Assembly: GCA_004298465.1 (NCBI GenBank) | Contig: SCRT01000015.1 | Span: 1-41,011, forward strand | From: Nevskiaceae bacterium | GTDB taxonomy: Bacteria > Pseudomonadota > Gammaproteobacteria > Nevskiales > Nevskiaceae | Length of the DNA stretch: 41,011 nt | Reading direction: 5' to 3' | In this document: piece after piece, positions 1 through 8,950 of the stretch | How positions within the stretch are numbered: position 1 is the first letter of the stretch | Layout of the letters: the number at the start of each line of letters is the position of its first letter | Notes under the pieces: model-generated | The model's database searches: none | Seen by the model: the letters and a program-made list of their open reading frames with translations, nothing else | What the model was told of the DNA's origin: nothing | Program-made: the position numbers and the translations under genes

Positions 1-276
1 CAGGGCGAAGTGATGCGCTGCCTTGGGGTTGATCACCATCACCTCGGCGCCCAGCTCATCGGCGAGCAGCACGACGTCCAGATGATAGATTCCGGTCGCC
101 TCCGCCAGCACCCGCAACCGTCCGACCTGCCGAATCCGCTTCTGCAGCAGCGCCCGTACCGCCTCCGGTGTGTTGTCGACCGTCCCGCATTCCACCCGAT
201 CCCCGGCCTGCCAAGCCCACGTGTGGGTACGTCCCCCGATATCAAAAGCCAGCCAACCTTCTGCAGCCATCGCCAT
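1..276 (-). CDS. IS110-family transposase, N-terminal part (runs off the window)
   Basis: The minus strand is open from an ATG at 276 to the window edge, giving 92 residues. They begin MAMAAEGWLAFDIGGRTHTW and include EATGIYHLDVVLLADELGA and VMVINPKAAHHFA. The early FDIGG aspartate and the GIYH / VINPKA block match the N-terminal DEDD RuvC-like catalytic domain of IS110/IS1111 transposases, which recombine a circular intermediate without classical terminal inverted repeats. Only the first quarter of a usual 330-400 residue protein is present, so I cannot tell whether the element is intact. Another start two codons later (270) is possible. Confidence 0.8.
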   Translation of the reverse strand, partial: MAMAAEGWLAFDIGGRTHTWAWQAGDRVECGTVDNTPEAVRALLQKRIRQVGRLRVLAEATGIYHLDVVLLADELGAEVMVINPKAAHHFAL

Positions 277-868
277 CTCGACCTCCCGTGTCCTCGTTTA
301 AGATGGTCCACAGGTTCCCCGACCCCGCAACTTCGCGGCACTGCCTTGTGATGCGGGCTTTGCGCCCTCGACACTCTTCGTGCTCATCGAAAGGGGCGGG
401 GAGCCGCTCTACATGCGAGGTCAGTGCAATCCACTGCCTCAAGGAGCGTACGGCTTCCCCGCGGACACCGACACTTTCCAGTGCCGGCGGAACAAACATA
501 CAAGGAGCGTGCCTGCACGCGACCAACCCGGCAAGAAACAGCGTCCCACCCATTGGGGAAACAGTCGCGTGCAGGCACGCTTCTACAAAAGAACACTGCG
601 CAAAACCGCCGTTCAGCGGCGCTGGGCGGCGGTTTCCCGCTTGCCGTTCGTCGGGTGGTGAACGGTAGCGGGGGGTCTTGGGGGTGCCGCTGCGGGGCGG
701 GTAATGGACGTCCATTGTCACAATGTGACGGGCATGGGCGCCGAATCGAGCCGTGTCCGCGGGCTGCGGCGCGCCGTGCGCTGGGCGGCGGATGGCGCCG
801 GCGCGTTTCCCTGTGCTTAGATGCTCCGCGCCGCCCGGACGGCGGCCGAAACTCAAAGGAGCATTCCC
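277..868. other. 592-base gene-free stretch between transposase and pilin
   Basis: No convincing protein gene is seen here. The part next to the transposase start (277 to about 500) is where IS110-group elements carry their non-coding end, which specifies the guide (bridge) RNA. I cannot see the element boundary. A REP-like inverted pair lies at 504-581. The last 150 bases must hold the pilin promoter; I could not find a convincing sigma-54 or sigma-70 promoter by eye. Confidence 0.5.
504..581. repeat. REP-like inverted pair (BIME-like)
   Basis: AGCGTGCCTGCACGCGAC at 506-523 is repeated as its perfect reverse complement at 564-581, 40 bases apart. Each 18-base arm is itself partly self-complementary. 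The layout, with a GGAGCG-type head and GCGAC tail, resembles the REP/BIME units common in Pseudomonas and Xanthomonas intergenic regions. Only one copy pair was noticed in this window. Confidence 0.65.
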
Positions 869-1300
869 ATGCAGAAACAGCAAGGCTTTACATTGATCGA
901 ACTGATGATCGTGATTGCGATCATCGGCATTCTCGCCGCCATCGCATTGCCGGCGTATCAGGACTACACGGTTCGCGCACGCGTTAGCGAGCTTGCCGTC
1001 ATGGGTTCCAGCGCGAAGGCGACCGTTGGCGAGAACATCGCGAACGACGGCGGCACGATTGACAGCGCAACTGTCTGCAAAGGTGTCAATACGTTCACGA
1101 CAGCAGCAGCAACAGAAAACACCGACTCTCTCACTTGTACCGGGAATGGGGTCATCGCTGTTACGGGAACCGCCAAGGCCAAAAATGTGGTGCTGACTTT
1201 CACGCCAGCCGTGACTTCTGCTGGTGTTACATGGAAATGCACGGACGGTGCCGCTACCAGTGACAAATACGTGCCAGCGGAATGCCGCCAGCAGTCGTAA
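869..1300 (+). CDS. pilA: Type IV major pilin (PilA-like)
   Basis: Structural subunit of type IV pili. The 143-residue prepilin starts at ATG 869 behind AAAGGAG (855-861). A short leader MQKQQG is followed by the class IVa cleavage site and [20 protein letters not shown], with Glu5 of the mature chain and the long hydrophobic assembly helix. Four cysteines (70, 90, 124, 139) could give two disulfides; the last pair brackets a D-region-like loop. The final residue is serine (...AECRQQS). A strong intrinsic terminator follows, so the pilin is probably a single-gene transcript. The ligase-like gene two ORFs downstream suggests glycosylation at the C-terminal serine, as with P. aeruginosa group I pilins (inference). 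An in-frame upstream start at 821 lacks a ribosome site and would spoil the leader. Confidence 0.93.
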   Translation: MQKQQGFTLIELMIVIAIIGILAAIALPAYQDYTVRARVSELAVMGSSAKATVGENIANDGGTIDSATVCKGVNTFTTAAATENTDSLTCTGNGVIAVTGTAKAKNVVLTFTPAVTSAGVTWKCTDGAATSDKYVPAECRQQS

Positions 1301-1332
1301 CATCGAGCGTCAGGCGCGTGCAACGCGCATAC

Positions 1333-1364
1333 GAAGGAGCCGCAGTACGCGGCTCCTTCTTTTT
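1333..1364 (+). terminator. Rho-independent terminator after pilA
   Basis: An 11-bp perfect GC-rich stem (1333-1343 with 1349-1359) has a 5-base loop and is followed by CTTTTT. It lies 33 bases after the pilin stop codon. Confidence 0.9.
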
Positions 1365-1394
1365 GTGAGCCTTCCATGAAAGCTCGAGGCGCGA

Positions 1395-3446
1395 GTGCAC
1401 GCAATTGAACAGCGGGTAGCGTGGATCAATAACGTACTGGTGCTGGGAGCTGCGCTGACGCAAGTGTGGATGGCGCTGCACGGTGGCGAGGTTCCCCTGC
1501 AGGCGGATGCCGCCTGGCACCTTGCCGTGCGGATGCTCGGCAGCCACCTGCGCGCCGTGTGGCCGGTCCTGTCCCAGTTTTCGGTGATCGTGCTGCTGCA
1601 TGTGCCGGTGTTCTGGGCGTGCTGGAAGCTGGCGCAGCCGCGAGCGGCGCGCTGGCGGCGGGATGCGGCGCACGCCGCCGTGCACGTGCTGTTCACCTGG
1701 GCGGGCGTGTGGGGGTGGGTACTGCTGGCGAATGCCCACTGGTTCCCCCATTCCCGCTGGAGCTGGGCCATCGAGCCGGTGACGCAACAGCCGCTGGCCC
1801 CGGTGCTGGCGGCGCTGCTGGCGGGCTGGGTGCTGTACGTGGCGGGCGTGCGCGTCGTGCACGGCTGGCGGGCGTGGCGCGACGCGCGGGCCGGGCAGGG
1901 GCGCTGCCGCGTGCGGGCCGGCGTGGCGGTGCTGGCCGTGCTGGGAGGCTACGTGTTGTGGGTCGCGCATCCGCCGTGGCTGCGCGGCGACCACGCGGCG
2001 GCGAACGTGGTCATCATCGGCATCGACTCGCTGCGGCGCGACGTGGCGCTGGACCCGGCGCTGGCGGAAATGCCGAACCTGCGCGCATTCCGGGAACGCG
2101 CGTTCGTGGAGGCGAACGTGGCGACGCCGATCGCGCGCACGTTTCCTTCCTGGGTGGCGTTGCTGACCGGCCTGCCGCCGCGCGACAACGGCGCGCGCGC
2201 GAACCTGGCGGCGCAGGCGCGGGTGAAGACCGGCGCCAGCCTGGCGTGGGCGTTCCGGCGCGCGGGCTGGCGCACGCTGTATGCGATGGACGACACGCGC
2301 TTCAGCAACATCACGCCGGCCTTCGGTTTCGACGCCAGCCTTGGCCCGCGCCCCGGCGCCGCGGATTTCCTGGTGGGGCAGGTTGCCGACCTGCCGCTGG
2401 TGAACTTCTTCCTGCAGTTGCCGGGCGCGGAACACCTGCTGCCGTCGCTGGTGGGCAACCGCGCGCTGGCGGCCAGCTATTACCCGCAGCGTTTCGTGCG
2501 CCGGTTGATGGACGCCATCGGCCCGGCCACGGCGCAACCGACGCTGCTGGCGGTGCACCTGTGCACGGTGCACTGGCCGTTCTACACGGCGCGCGGCCCC
2601 GGCGGCGCGGGCAGCGGCCCGGATGCCGCGTACTTCCGCGCCGCGCACGCGGTGGACGCCCAGTTCGGCGCGCTGTACCGGGCGCTGGAAAAAGCCGGCT
2701 ACATCAACCTGCATACGCTCGTGGTGGTGCTGGCGGACCATGGCGAAGGTCTTGAGAAAGGGCTGGACGGGGCGGCACGGCCGGCGCCCGTCATCACCCA
2801 CGCGGGCACGGACCGCGACCCGCCGGCGCAGCTGGGCGGGCATGGCGGCAGCCTGCTGCGCGCGGCGCAGTGGCAGACGTGGCTGATGCTTGCCGGCGCG
2901 ACGCCGCTGGGCGCCGTGCCGCCGGGCCGCGCAGACGATTTTGCCGCGTTCACGGACTTCAAGGGCAGCCTGCTGGCGCTGGAGAAGCTGGCCCCGCCGC
3001 CGGCCCGGCGGCTGGCCGTGGTGGACCGCGTAAGCCCGGTGCCGCTATTGCCACCGCGCCAGCCACGCGCGACGCTGGCGCTGGAGACCGGCTTTCGCCC
3101 GACCGGTTTCGACCCGACGGCGCCGGACGGCGGCAAGGTGCTGTCCATCGCCAGCAGCTATGAGCTGACGGACGACGGGCGGCTGGAAATGAAGCGCGGC
3201 GTCTACGGCGCCATGCTGCGCACGAAGGACTACGGCGTGACGGACGGCGAGCGCGTGCTGGCCGACCTCTACGCGCCCGAGCACCCGCTGCTGGTGTACG
3301 CCCCCGACGCCGCGCACTGGACGGTGATGCCCGCCGACCGCGCCGTATCGTCCCCACCGCCGCTGCTGGCAGCCGCGTGCCGCAATCCGGACATGCGCGC
3401 GCGGCTGGCGGCGTGGTGCGGGGTGGGAGTGAAGGATGGGGAGTGA
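1395..3446 (+). CDS. Membrane-anchored alkaline-phosphatase/sulfatase-superfamily protein
   Basis: The 683-residue protein has about 190 N-terminal residues with several hydrophobic segments, followed by a large periplasmic domain. That domain carries alkaline-phosphatase-superfamily marks: VVIIGIDSLRRD (first metal aspartate), TFPSWVALLTGLPP (region of the catalytic Thr/Ser) and VVVLADHGEG (metal-binding DHGE). In the family such proteins hydrolyse sulfates or transfer phospho-groups such as phosphoethanolamine or phosphoglycerol to surface glycans. The substrate here is not known. GTG at 1395 is preceded by GAGG at good spacing; no ATG start fits as well. Its position between a pilin and a Wzy_C ligase suggests a role in modifying the pilin or its glycan (inference). 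Confidence 0.75.
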   Translation: MHAIEQRVAWINNVLVLGAALTQVWMALHGGEVPLQADAAWHLAVRMLGSHLRAVWPVLSQFSVIVLLHVPVFWACWKLAQPRAARWRRDAAHAAVHVLFTWAGVWGWVLLANAHWFPHSRWSWAIEPVTQQPLAPVLAALLAGWVLYVAGVRVVHGWRAWRDARAGQGRCRVRAGVAVLAVLGGYVLWVAHPPWLRGDHAAANVVIIGIDSLRRDVALDPALAEMPNLRAFRERAFVEANVATPIARTFPSWVALLTGLPPRDNGARANLAAQARVKTGASLAWAFRRAGWRTLYAMDDTRFSNITPAFGFDASLGPRPGAADFLVGQVADLPLVNFFLQLPGAEHLLPSLVGNRALAASYYPQRFVRRLMDAIGPATAQPTLLAVHLCTVHWPFYTARGPGGAGSGPDAAYFRAAHAVDAQFGALYRALEKAGYINLHTLVVVLADHGEGLEKGLDGAARPAPVITHAGTDRDPPAQLGGHGGSLLRAAQWQTWLMLAGATPLGAVPPGRADDFAAFTDFKGSLLALEKLAPPPARRLAVVDRVSPVPLLPPRQPRATLALETGFRPTGFDPTAPDGGKVLSIASSYELTDDGRLEMKRGVYGAMLRTKDYGVTDGERVLADLYAPEHPLLVYAPDAAHWTVMPADRAVSSPPPLLAAACRNPDMRARLAAWCGVGVKDGE

Positions 3447-3492
3447 GGGGTGAGGAGTGAAGGGTGAGGAGGGAGGGGTGAGGGGGATGGGA
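3434..3492. repeat. Low-complexity GTGAGGGG-type repeat tract
   Basis: Imperfect tandem units of the type GGGTGAGGA / GGAGTGAGG run over the stop codon of the preceding gene and into the spacer. This is a simple-sequence purine-rich tract; no function is apparent. Confidence 0.6.
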
Positions 3493-3578
3493 TGCGGTCC
3501 CCCCGGCCTTGCGGAAATGCGGCCTGCCGCATGGCCGGCGGTCTGGCGTGGGTGCAAAGGTGAACCGGGGGTATCGGG

Positions 3579-4904
3579 ATGACGCGGAAGATCGCGGGAC
3601 AGCTTGCGGTGCGCAGCGCCCGGTCGTTGCGCACGGCGTTCGGCATGCCGGATGGGTTGCCGCTGCGCCTGTGGCTGGCGAGCCTGGCGCTGGTGTGGGC
3701 GGTGGCGGTGCCGGTGGTGTGGCTGCTGTGGTGCGGGCGCCGCTTTGACCTGGTGCAACACGAGGTCGCGGCGTGGCGGCCGTTCACGGTGCTGATGGCG
3801 CCGGAGGCCGTGGCGATCCTGTGGCGGCTGCGCCGGGCGCGGGTGTTCCAGGCCGTCGTCGTGGTGACGGGTATCTGTCTGTTCTCGTGGCTGATGAATC
3901 AGGGGCCGTTCTGGCTGCTGGGTCGTTTCTGGCTGTACGTGTGGCTGTTGCTTTTCGCGCTGGCCTGCGCGGGCTGGGCGGGGAAAGTGGCGCCGGCGCT
4001 GGGGTTGCGGGTGTTCTTCGCCGCGAAGCTGGGCATGACCCTGTTCGCCATGGCGTTGTTTGCCGCCGTGCTGGTGCAGTTCGGCACGCTGCACGGGGCG
4101 TTTTCGTCGCCGCCGATCTTCTGCAACATCCGCCATTTCGATTTCGCGCTGGTGGTGGTGCTGGGTGTGGGGCTGGCGTGGCTGGGGGGCGCGTCGCGGG
4201 ATGCGCGCGGCGGCTTGCACGGGGCCGCCGCCATCGCGTTGTTCGTGGCGGCGGGCTATTTCCTCGTGTGGTCGGGCGGGCGTGGCGGGATGCTGGCCTT
4301 CGGCGTGACGTGGGCGATGCTGTGGTGGCGTGCCGAGCGCGCGGGCCGGCGCGTGCTGCACCGGGCGCTGGGGCTGCTGGCGGTGTCCGCAGTGCTGGTG
4401 CTGGCCACCGGGCAAGGGGAGTTCTTCCTGTCGCAACTGCTGCGGATGGGGGCGGATTCGCTGAATGCGATGTCGTCGAGCCGGCTGGCGATCTGGGGGG
4501 AAGCGCTGCAGCGCTGGGCCGCAGGCGGCGTGCCCGGCATGCTGTTCGGCTACGAGCCGGATGCGTTCTTCGGTTTCGGCATCGGCCGGGCGCTGGACCC
4601 GGACATCGTGCAGCCGCACAACGCCTTGATCCAGTTCCTGCTGGAGTTCGGCCTCGCGGGTACGGCGGTGATCGTGGCGGCGTGGGCATGGCTGCTGCGG
4701 CGCTGCTTCCGCGTGCTGCGCCAACCGCACGGCGTGGATGTCACAAGCTGCGTGGCGGCGCTGCTGGTCGGCTTGTCCGTCTACGCGCAGGTGGACGGCG
4801 TGCTGTACCACGTGGTGCCGCTGACGGCCGTCGCTTTCCTCGTGGCGTGGTTCGTGCGGGCGGGGCCAGTCGCTGCAAGGTCGCCTGCTATGCTGGGCCG
4901 GTGA
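3579..4904 (+). CDS. O-antigen ligase / pilin-glycosylation ligase-like protein (Wzy_C family)
   Basis: The 441-residue polytopic membrane protein has roughly ten or more hydrophobic segments. It carries the Wzy_C (O-antigen ligase) pattern: a periplasmic stretch with SSRLAIWGEALQRW, a G-Y/G-rich segment, then QPHNALIQFLLEFGLAG. The conserved Arg and the PHN histidine of WaaL/PilO/PglL-type enzymes are present. These enzymes move a lipid-linked glycan to lipid A core or to a pilin serine. Its location two genes downstream of a pilin ending in Ser is the arrangement of P. aeruginosa pilA-tfpO (pilO), so pilin O-glycosylation is the favoured role. A lipopolysaccharide ligase is the alternative. 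The start at 3579 has a GGGGG-type ribosome site. Confidence 0.72.
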   Translation: MTRKIAGQLAVRSARSLRTAFGMPDGLPLRLWLASLALVWAVAVPVVWLLWCGRRFDLVQHEVAAWRPFTVLMAPEAVAILWRLRRARVFQAVVVVTGICLFSWLMNQGPFWLLGRFWLYVWLLLFALACAGWAGKVAPALGLRVFFAAKLGMTLFAMALFAAVLVQFGTLHGAFSSPPIFCNIRHFDFALVVVLGVGLAWLGGASRDARGGLHGAAAIALFVAAGYFLVWSGGRGGMLAFGVTWAMLWWRAERAGRRVLHRALGLLAVSAVLVLATGQGEFFLSQLLRMGADSLNAMSSSRLAIWGEALQRWAAGGVPGMLFGYEPDAFFGFGIGRALDPDIVQPHNALIQFLLEFGLAGTAVIVAAWAWLLRRCFRVLRQPHGVDVTSCVAALLVGLSVYAQVDGVLYHVVPLTAVAFLVAWFVRAGPVAARSPAMLGR

Positions 4905-4954
4905 TCGACAACGAGTATCGGCCATGAGCACGCCCGCATCCATATCAGATTTCC

Positions 4955-5512
4955 ATGAGTGTGGATGAATATCTGGCAGCGGAGGACGGCAGCGCGGTGC
5001 GCCATGAATATCTGGCGGGGCAGGTGGTGGCGATGGTCGGCGCCAGCCGCACGCACAACCTGCTGGCCGGGGCTTTGTTCGGGCGCTTGCAGCCGCTGGC
5101 GCGACGGCGGGGTTGCCAGTTGTTCTTCGCGGACATGAAGCTGCGCATCGACCATGAAGGCGAGAGCTGGTTCTATTATCCGGACCTGCTGGTGAGCTGC
5201 GACAGGGATGACCGTGATCCCTTGTTCGTCCGCAACCCGTGCCTGGTGGTGGAGGTCCTGTCGCCCGGTACGGAACAGGTGGACACGCGCGAGAAGCTGC
5301 TGGCGTATCGACTGCTGCCCAGCTTGCGGCAGTATCTGTTGATCCGGCAGGACCGGGTGCAGGCCGACCTGTACCAGCGCGGCGACGAGGGCCGCTGGCA
5401 GCACCTGCGTTTCACGGCTGAAGATGCGGTGTTGACCCTGCCGTGCGTGGGGACGGAAGTGACGCTGCGGGATGTCTATTGCGACGTGCCGGAGCTGCTG
5501 GCGCAATCCTAG
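4955..5512 (+). CDS. Uma2 family (DUF820) PD-(D/E)XK nuclease-fold protein
   Basis: The 185-residue protein opens MSVDEYLA and RHEYLAGQVVAM, then YYPDLLVSC (PD motif), PCLVVEVLSPGTEQVD (E-x-LSP-T motif) and REKLLAYR (lysine). These are the hallmarks of the Uma2/DUF820 family, a restriction-endonuclease-like fold abundant in cyanobacteria and scattered in proteobacteria; its biological role is unclear. An ATG at 4924 with the usual family prefix (MSTPA) is in a different frame and stops after 14 codons. The annotated start therefore begins right at the domain edge, and a 1-base indel near 4950 may have removed a few N-terminal residues. Confidence 0.8.
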   Translation: MSVDEYLAAEDGSAVRHEYLAGQVVAMVGASRTHNLLAGALFGRLQPLARRRGCQLFFADMKLRIDHEGESWFYYPDLLVSCDRDDRDPLFVRNPCLVVEVLSPGTEQVDTREKLLAYRLLPSLRQYLLIRQDRVQADLYQRGDEGRWQHLRFTAEDAVLTLPCVGTEVTLRDVYCDVPELLAQS

Positions 5513-5659
5513 GGAAAATCCTGAAGGCGATCTATTGGTGTTGCTGTCCTTCGGCGGCTTGGCTCGGGCGCCCACCTGCCTTCGGCCCTCTGCCATTTCC
5601 AGCGTGGGGCGCATTCGCTACGCTGCGGGCATCGGAAACGGATGCTGGCGGAGCGTGTC

Positions 5660-7678
5660 ATGACGGTGAGCATGAAGCGGGGCTGGGCGCGGTGGGCGGC
5701 GGTGGGCGTCGCGGCGTGCGTGCTGGGGCTAGCGGGCTGTGGTGGGGGAAGCTCGGGAACGCCCGCGCTGCCGTCTGGCGCATCGAATTCACAGGGGACG
5801 GACGGCACGGCACCTGCCACTTCCCCGTGGACGACGCTCGGCACGCGCGCGGCACCAGCCCGCGCGGATGCCCCGATCACCGCGAATGCCGGTGCGGTGT
5901 GGACGGACTATGACCCGCCGCTGGCCTATGCCGGCATGAAGACGCAGGCGACGCAGTTCATCACGATGCGCGACGGCGTGAAGCTGGCGGCGTACGTGAC
6001 GTTGCCGACGGATGCGAACGGCAACGTGGCGGGCGGGCCACTGCCGACGATTCTGATCCAGACGTCCTACAACGGCGGGGCGGAAGCGTTCGCGGGCAGC
6101 ATCGGCAGCGTGCTGGGTGCGGCGGACCCGTACCTCGTGGAGCACGGCTACGCGGTGGTGGTGGTGGACGCGCGCGGCACCGGCCAGTCCGGCGGTGTAT
6201 GGCAGGCGTTCGGCGCCGTGGAGCAGGCGGACTACGGCGAGGTCGTGGACTGGGTGCAGGGCCAGCCGTGGTGCAACGGCAGCATCGGCGTGTACGGCGT
6301 GTCCTACCTGGGCATCACGGCCGTTATCACGGCGGCGCAGAACCACCCGGCGGTGAAGGCGGCGTTCCCGATCGTGCCGATCGGTGACGGCTACCGCGAC
6401 ATCGTGTTCACCGGCGGGCAGGTGAACCTGACGTTCATCCCGTTCTGGATGACGCTGGTGACTGGGCTGGGCGAGACCAACCCCTGCGTGTTCACCGACC
6501 CGGCGACCTGCGGGCCAACGACGCTTCAGCATCTGACGAACGCGCTCACGCAGTTCCAGGGGCCGCTGATCCTGAAGGCACTGCTTGGGGATACCACCAC
6601 GGTCTACGACGACCCGGCGGCGGATTCCTTCTGGGCCATCCGCTCGCCACTGGAAAGGGACGGCCGGATCACGGTGCCGACGTTCGTCGTGGGCGGGCTG
6701 CATGACCTTTTCCAGCGTTCCGAGCCGCTGACCTACGAGGCCATCAAGAACCAGACGACGGCGAAGCTGCTGATCGGTCCGTGGACGCATCTGCAGGCCG
6801 GGCTCGGGCAGGGCCTGCCGGCGGACGGCGTGCCGCCGCTGAACCATATCGCGCTGCGCTGGTTCGACCAGTACCTGAAGGGGCTGGACGTGGGCGCCGA
6901 CACGCTGCCGAACGTCACGCAGTACGTGGCGGGGCTGGGGCATTACGTGACGGCCACGGACTGGCCGCACCCGCAGGCCGCCACAGAGCGTCTGTACCTG
7001 CACGCCGACCAGTCGCTGGGCACGGATGCCCCGGCGCAGAACGCCACGCCGCACATCTTCGTGGCGAATCCGCTGGAAGGGCTGTGCTCCATCAGCGCGT
7101 CGCAGTGGACGGCCGGCCTGCTCGGCTACGTTCCACTGCCGTGCTTCACGAACGACAATGCAACGAGCAGCTGGAACGTGAACTACCGGATGCCGGCACC
7201 GGATGCGGGGCTGTACATCAATGGCCCGATCGAGGCGGACCTGTGGATTTCCAGCCCTGCACAGGACGCTTCACTGTCCGTACGCGTCGCTGACGTGGGG
7301 CCGGACGGCACCGCGGTGGCCCTGACGAACGGGCTGCAGACGGCGTCATTGCGGGCCGTGGACGAAACACGCTCGCGTACGCTGGACGGCGAGATGATCC
7401 AGCCCTGGCATCCGTACACGCAGGCTTCGGTACAGCCGCTGGTGCCCAGCCAGCCGACGCGGGTGCGGGTGGAAGTCTTCCCCACCAGCGCGTTCATCGC
7501 GCCCGGCCACAGCCTGCAGATCTCTATCGGCGCCAGCAACGTGGCCCAGGGCCTGCCGCCCATTCCGACCCTGCCGGGCATGCTGAGCCTTGCAACCACG
7601 CTCTACAACGACGCCGATCATCCTTCCAGCGTCGTGCTGCCGGTGGTGCCGGTGGCGGCGCTGGGCGGGGCGCAGTAA
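5660..7678 (+). CDS. CocE/NonD-family hydrolase, lipoprotein
   Basis: Alpha/beta hydrolase of the X-Pro dipeptidyl-peptidase / cocaine-esterase family, 672 residues from ATG 5660 (GGAG just upstream). A lipobox VLGLAGC puts Cys27 as the acylated residue, so the protein is membrane-anchored outside the cytoplasm. The catalytic domain shows VVVDARGTGQSGG, the nucleophile elbow IGVYGVSYLG (Ser215), GGLHDLF (acid) and LLIGPWTHL (His). A C-terminal jelly-roll domain (roughly residues 500-665) completes the CocE architecture. The likely activity is ester or amide hydrolysis of an unknown substrate. A possible upstream in-frame ATG (5642) would only add six residues before the signal peptide. Confidence 0.85.
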   Translation: MTVSMKRGWARWAAVGVAACVLGLAGCGGGSSGTPALPSGASNSQGTDGTAPATSPWTTLGTRAAPARADAPITANAGAVWTDYDPPLAYAGMKTQATQFITMRDGVKLAAYVTLPTDANGNVAGGPLPTILIQTSYNGGAEAFAGSIGSVLGAADPYLVEHGYAVVVVDARGTGQSGGVWQAFGAVEQADYGEVVDWVQGQPWCNGSIGVYGVSYLGITAVITAAQNHPAVKAAFPIVPIGDGYRDIVFTGGQVNLTFIPFWMTLVTGLGETNPCVFTDPATCGPTTLQHLTNALTQFQGPLILKALLGDTTTVYDDPAADSFWAIRSPLERDGRITVPTFVVGGLHDLFQRSEPLTYEAIKNQTTAKLLIGPWTHLQAGLGQGLPADGVPPLNHIALRWFDQYLKGLDVGADTLPNVTQYVAGLGHYVTATDWPHPQAATERLYLHADQSLGTDAPAQNATPHIFVANPLEGLCSISASQWTAGLLGYVPLPCFTNDNATSSWNVNYRMPAPDAGLYINGPIEADLWISSPAQDASLSVRVADVGPDGTAVALTNGLQTASLRAVDETRSRTLDGEMIQPWHPYTQASVQPLVPSQPTRVRVEVFPTSAFIAPGHSLQISIGASNVAQGLPPIPTLPGMLSLATTLYNDADHPSSVVLPVVPVAALGGAQ

Positions 7679-7807
7679 GCGGGTTCTGCCTCCGCTGCAA
7701 AGTCATGGCCTAGGGTTGGGGGTGCGGAATGCAAGGCTTTGCGCCGGGTAGCGGGAATCCTCGATTGCGCGTGTCGCGAGCAGGACGGCGAGGCATGGCG
7801 CCCGCCA

Positions 7808-8941
7808 TCAAGCCAGCAGCGCCAGCAGCCTGGAGATCAGGTAGGCAAGGGCGGCGGTGATCGGCAGGGTCAGCACCCACGCCCACACCATGCGTTCGAC
7901 GATGGACCAGCGGATGGCGCCGGGGCGCTTGGCCGCGCCGACGCCCATGATGGCGGACGAGACGCAGTGCGTGGTCGACACCGGGATGCCGAACAGCGAG
8001 GCGGTGACGATGACGAGCGCGGAGCTGGTTTCCGCGACGAAGCCGTGGATGGGGTGCAGACGCACCATCTTGTGGCCCAGCGTCTTGATGATGCGCCAGC
8101 CACCGCCGGCGGTGCCGGCCGCCATGGTCAGCGCGCAGACCACGGCCACCCATGCCGGCACGTTGAAGTCGCCGCCGGCCGTTTCCTGGATGCGCAGGAA
8201 GGCCAGCCAGTGCGGTACATCATCCAGCGTGCCGCTGGCAGTGGCGCCGGCCAGCGCCAGCGCCACGATGCCCATGGTCTTCTGCGCGTCGTTCATGCCG
8301 TGCGACAGCCCCATGGCGGCGGCCGAGAAGATCTGCGAGCGGCCGAAGAAGGCGTTGACGTTGGAGGTGCGGCCGAGGCGGTGCAGGATCGGGAATCTGT
8401 TCTGGCGCGAGAACCACAGCAGCAGCAGGTAGAGCGCGAGCATGGCGGCGAAGGCAACGGCGAAGCCGAGCAACGGCGAGGCAACCATCGGCAGCACGAC
8501 TTTCGGGATGACGCCGGTGGCATCCCACCAGTGTCCGTTGCCCGGCGTCCACCAGATGACGGCGTCGAGGTTGTTCGTGGCCACCGCGAGCGCGGCCCCG
8601 ACCATGCCGCCGACGAGCCCGTGGCTGGAGCTGGACGGCAGCCCCCACCACCAGGTGATGAGGTTCCAGATGATGGCGCCGCCCAGCGCGCTGAGCAGGA
8701 AAAACGCACCTTCGTTCACCATCTGGGCGTTGATCAGGCCTTCCGCGATGGTCTTGGCGACGGCGGTGCCCGACAGCGCGCCGATCATGTTCGTGACCGC
8801 CGCCATCAGCACCGCCTGGCGGGGCGTCAGCACCTTGGTGGCGATGACGGTGGCGATGGAGTTCGCGGTGTCGTGGAAGCCGTTGATGTAGGTGAAGGTG
8901 AGGGCGATCAGGATCACCACGACCAGCAGCGTGAGGCTCAC
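7808..8941 (-). CDS. pitA: PiT-family inorganic phosphate transporter
   Basis: The 377-residue polytopic membrane protein has the two inverted PiT signature repeats: NGFHDTANSIATVIATKVLT near the N terminus and SHGMNDAQKTMGI in the middle, plus GLPSSSSHGLVGG and GIPVSTTHCVSS. PiT carriers import phosphate, usually as a neutral metal-phosphate, driven by protons. The gene follows the DUF47 gene by 9 bases on the same strand, the standard pit/DUF47 pairing. It faces the hydrolase gene tail to tail; no clear terminator was seen between them. Confidence 0.93.
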   Translation of the reverse strand: MSLTLLVVVILIALTFTYINGFHDTANSIATVIATKVLTPRQAVLMAAVTNMIGALSGTAVAKTIAEGLINAQMVNEGAFFLLSALGGAIIWNLITWWWGLPSSSSHGLVGGMVGAALAVATNNLDAVIWWTPGNGHWWDATGVIPKVVLPMVASPLLGFAVAFAAMLALYLLLLWFSRQNRFPILHRLGRTSNVNAFFGRSQIFSAAAMGLSHGMNDAQKTMGIVALALAGATASGTLDDVPHWLAFLRIQETAGGDFNVPAWVAVVCALTMAAGTAGGGWRIIKTLGHKMVRLHPIHGFVAETSSALVIVTASLFGIPVSTTHCVSSAIMGVGAAKRPGAIRWSIVERMVWAWVLTLPITAALAYLISRLLALLA

Positions 8942-8950
8942 GGCGGGATC

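Noticed and set aside
3434..3492. CRISPR-like or tandem-repeat array
   Set aside because: Units are short, irregular and purine-rich, without spacers; simple-sequence tract.
3045..4943. 632-codon minus-strand frame over the sulfatase-like and ligase-like genes
   Set aside because: Pro/Arg/His-rich shadow of the membrane proteins; no start context or family resemblance.
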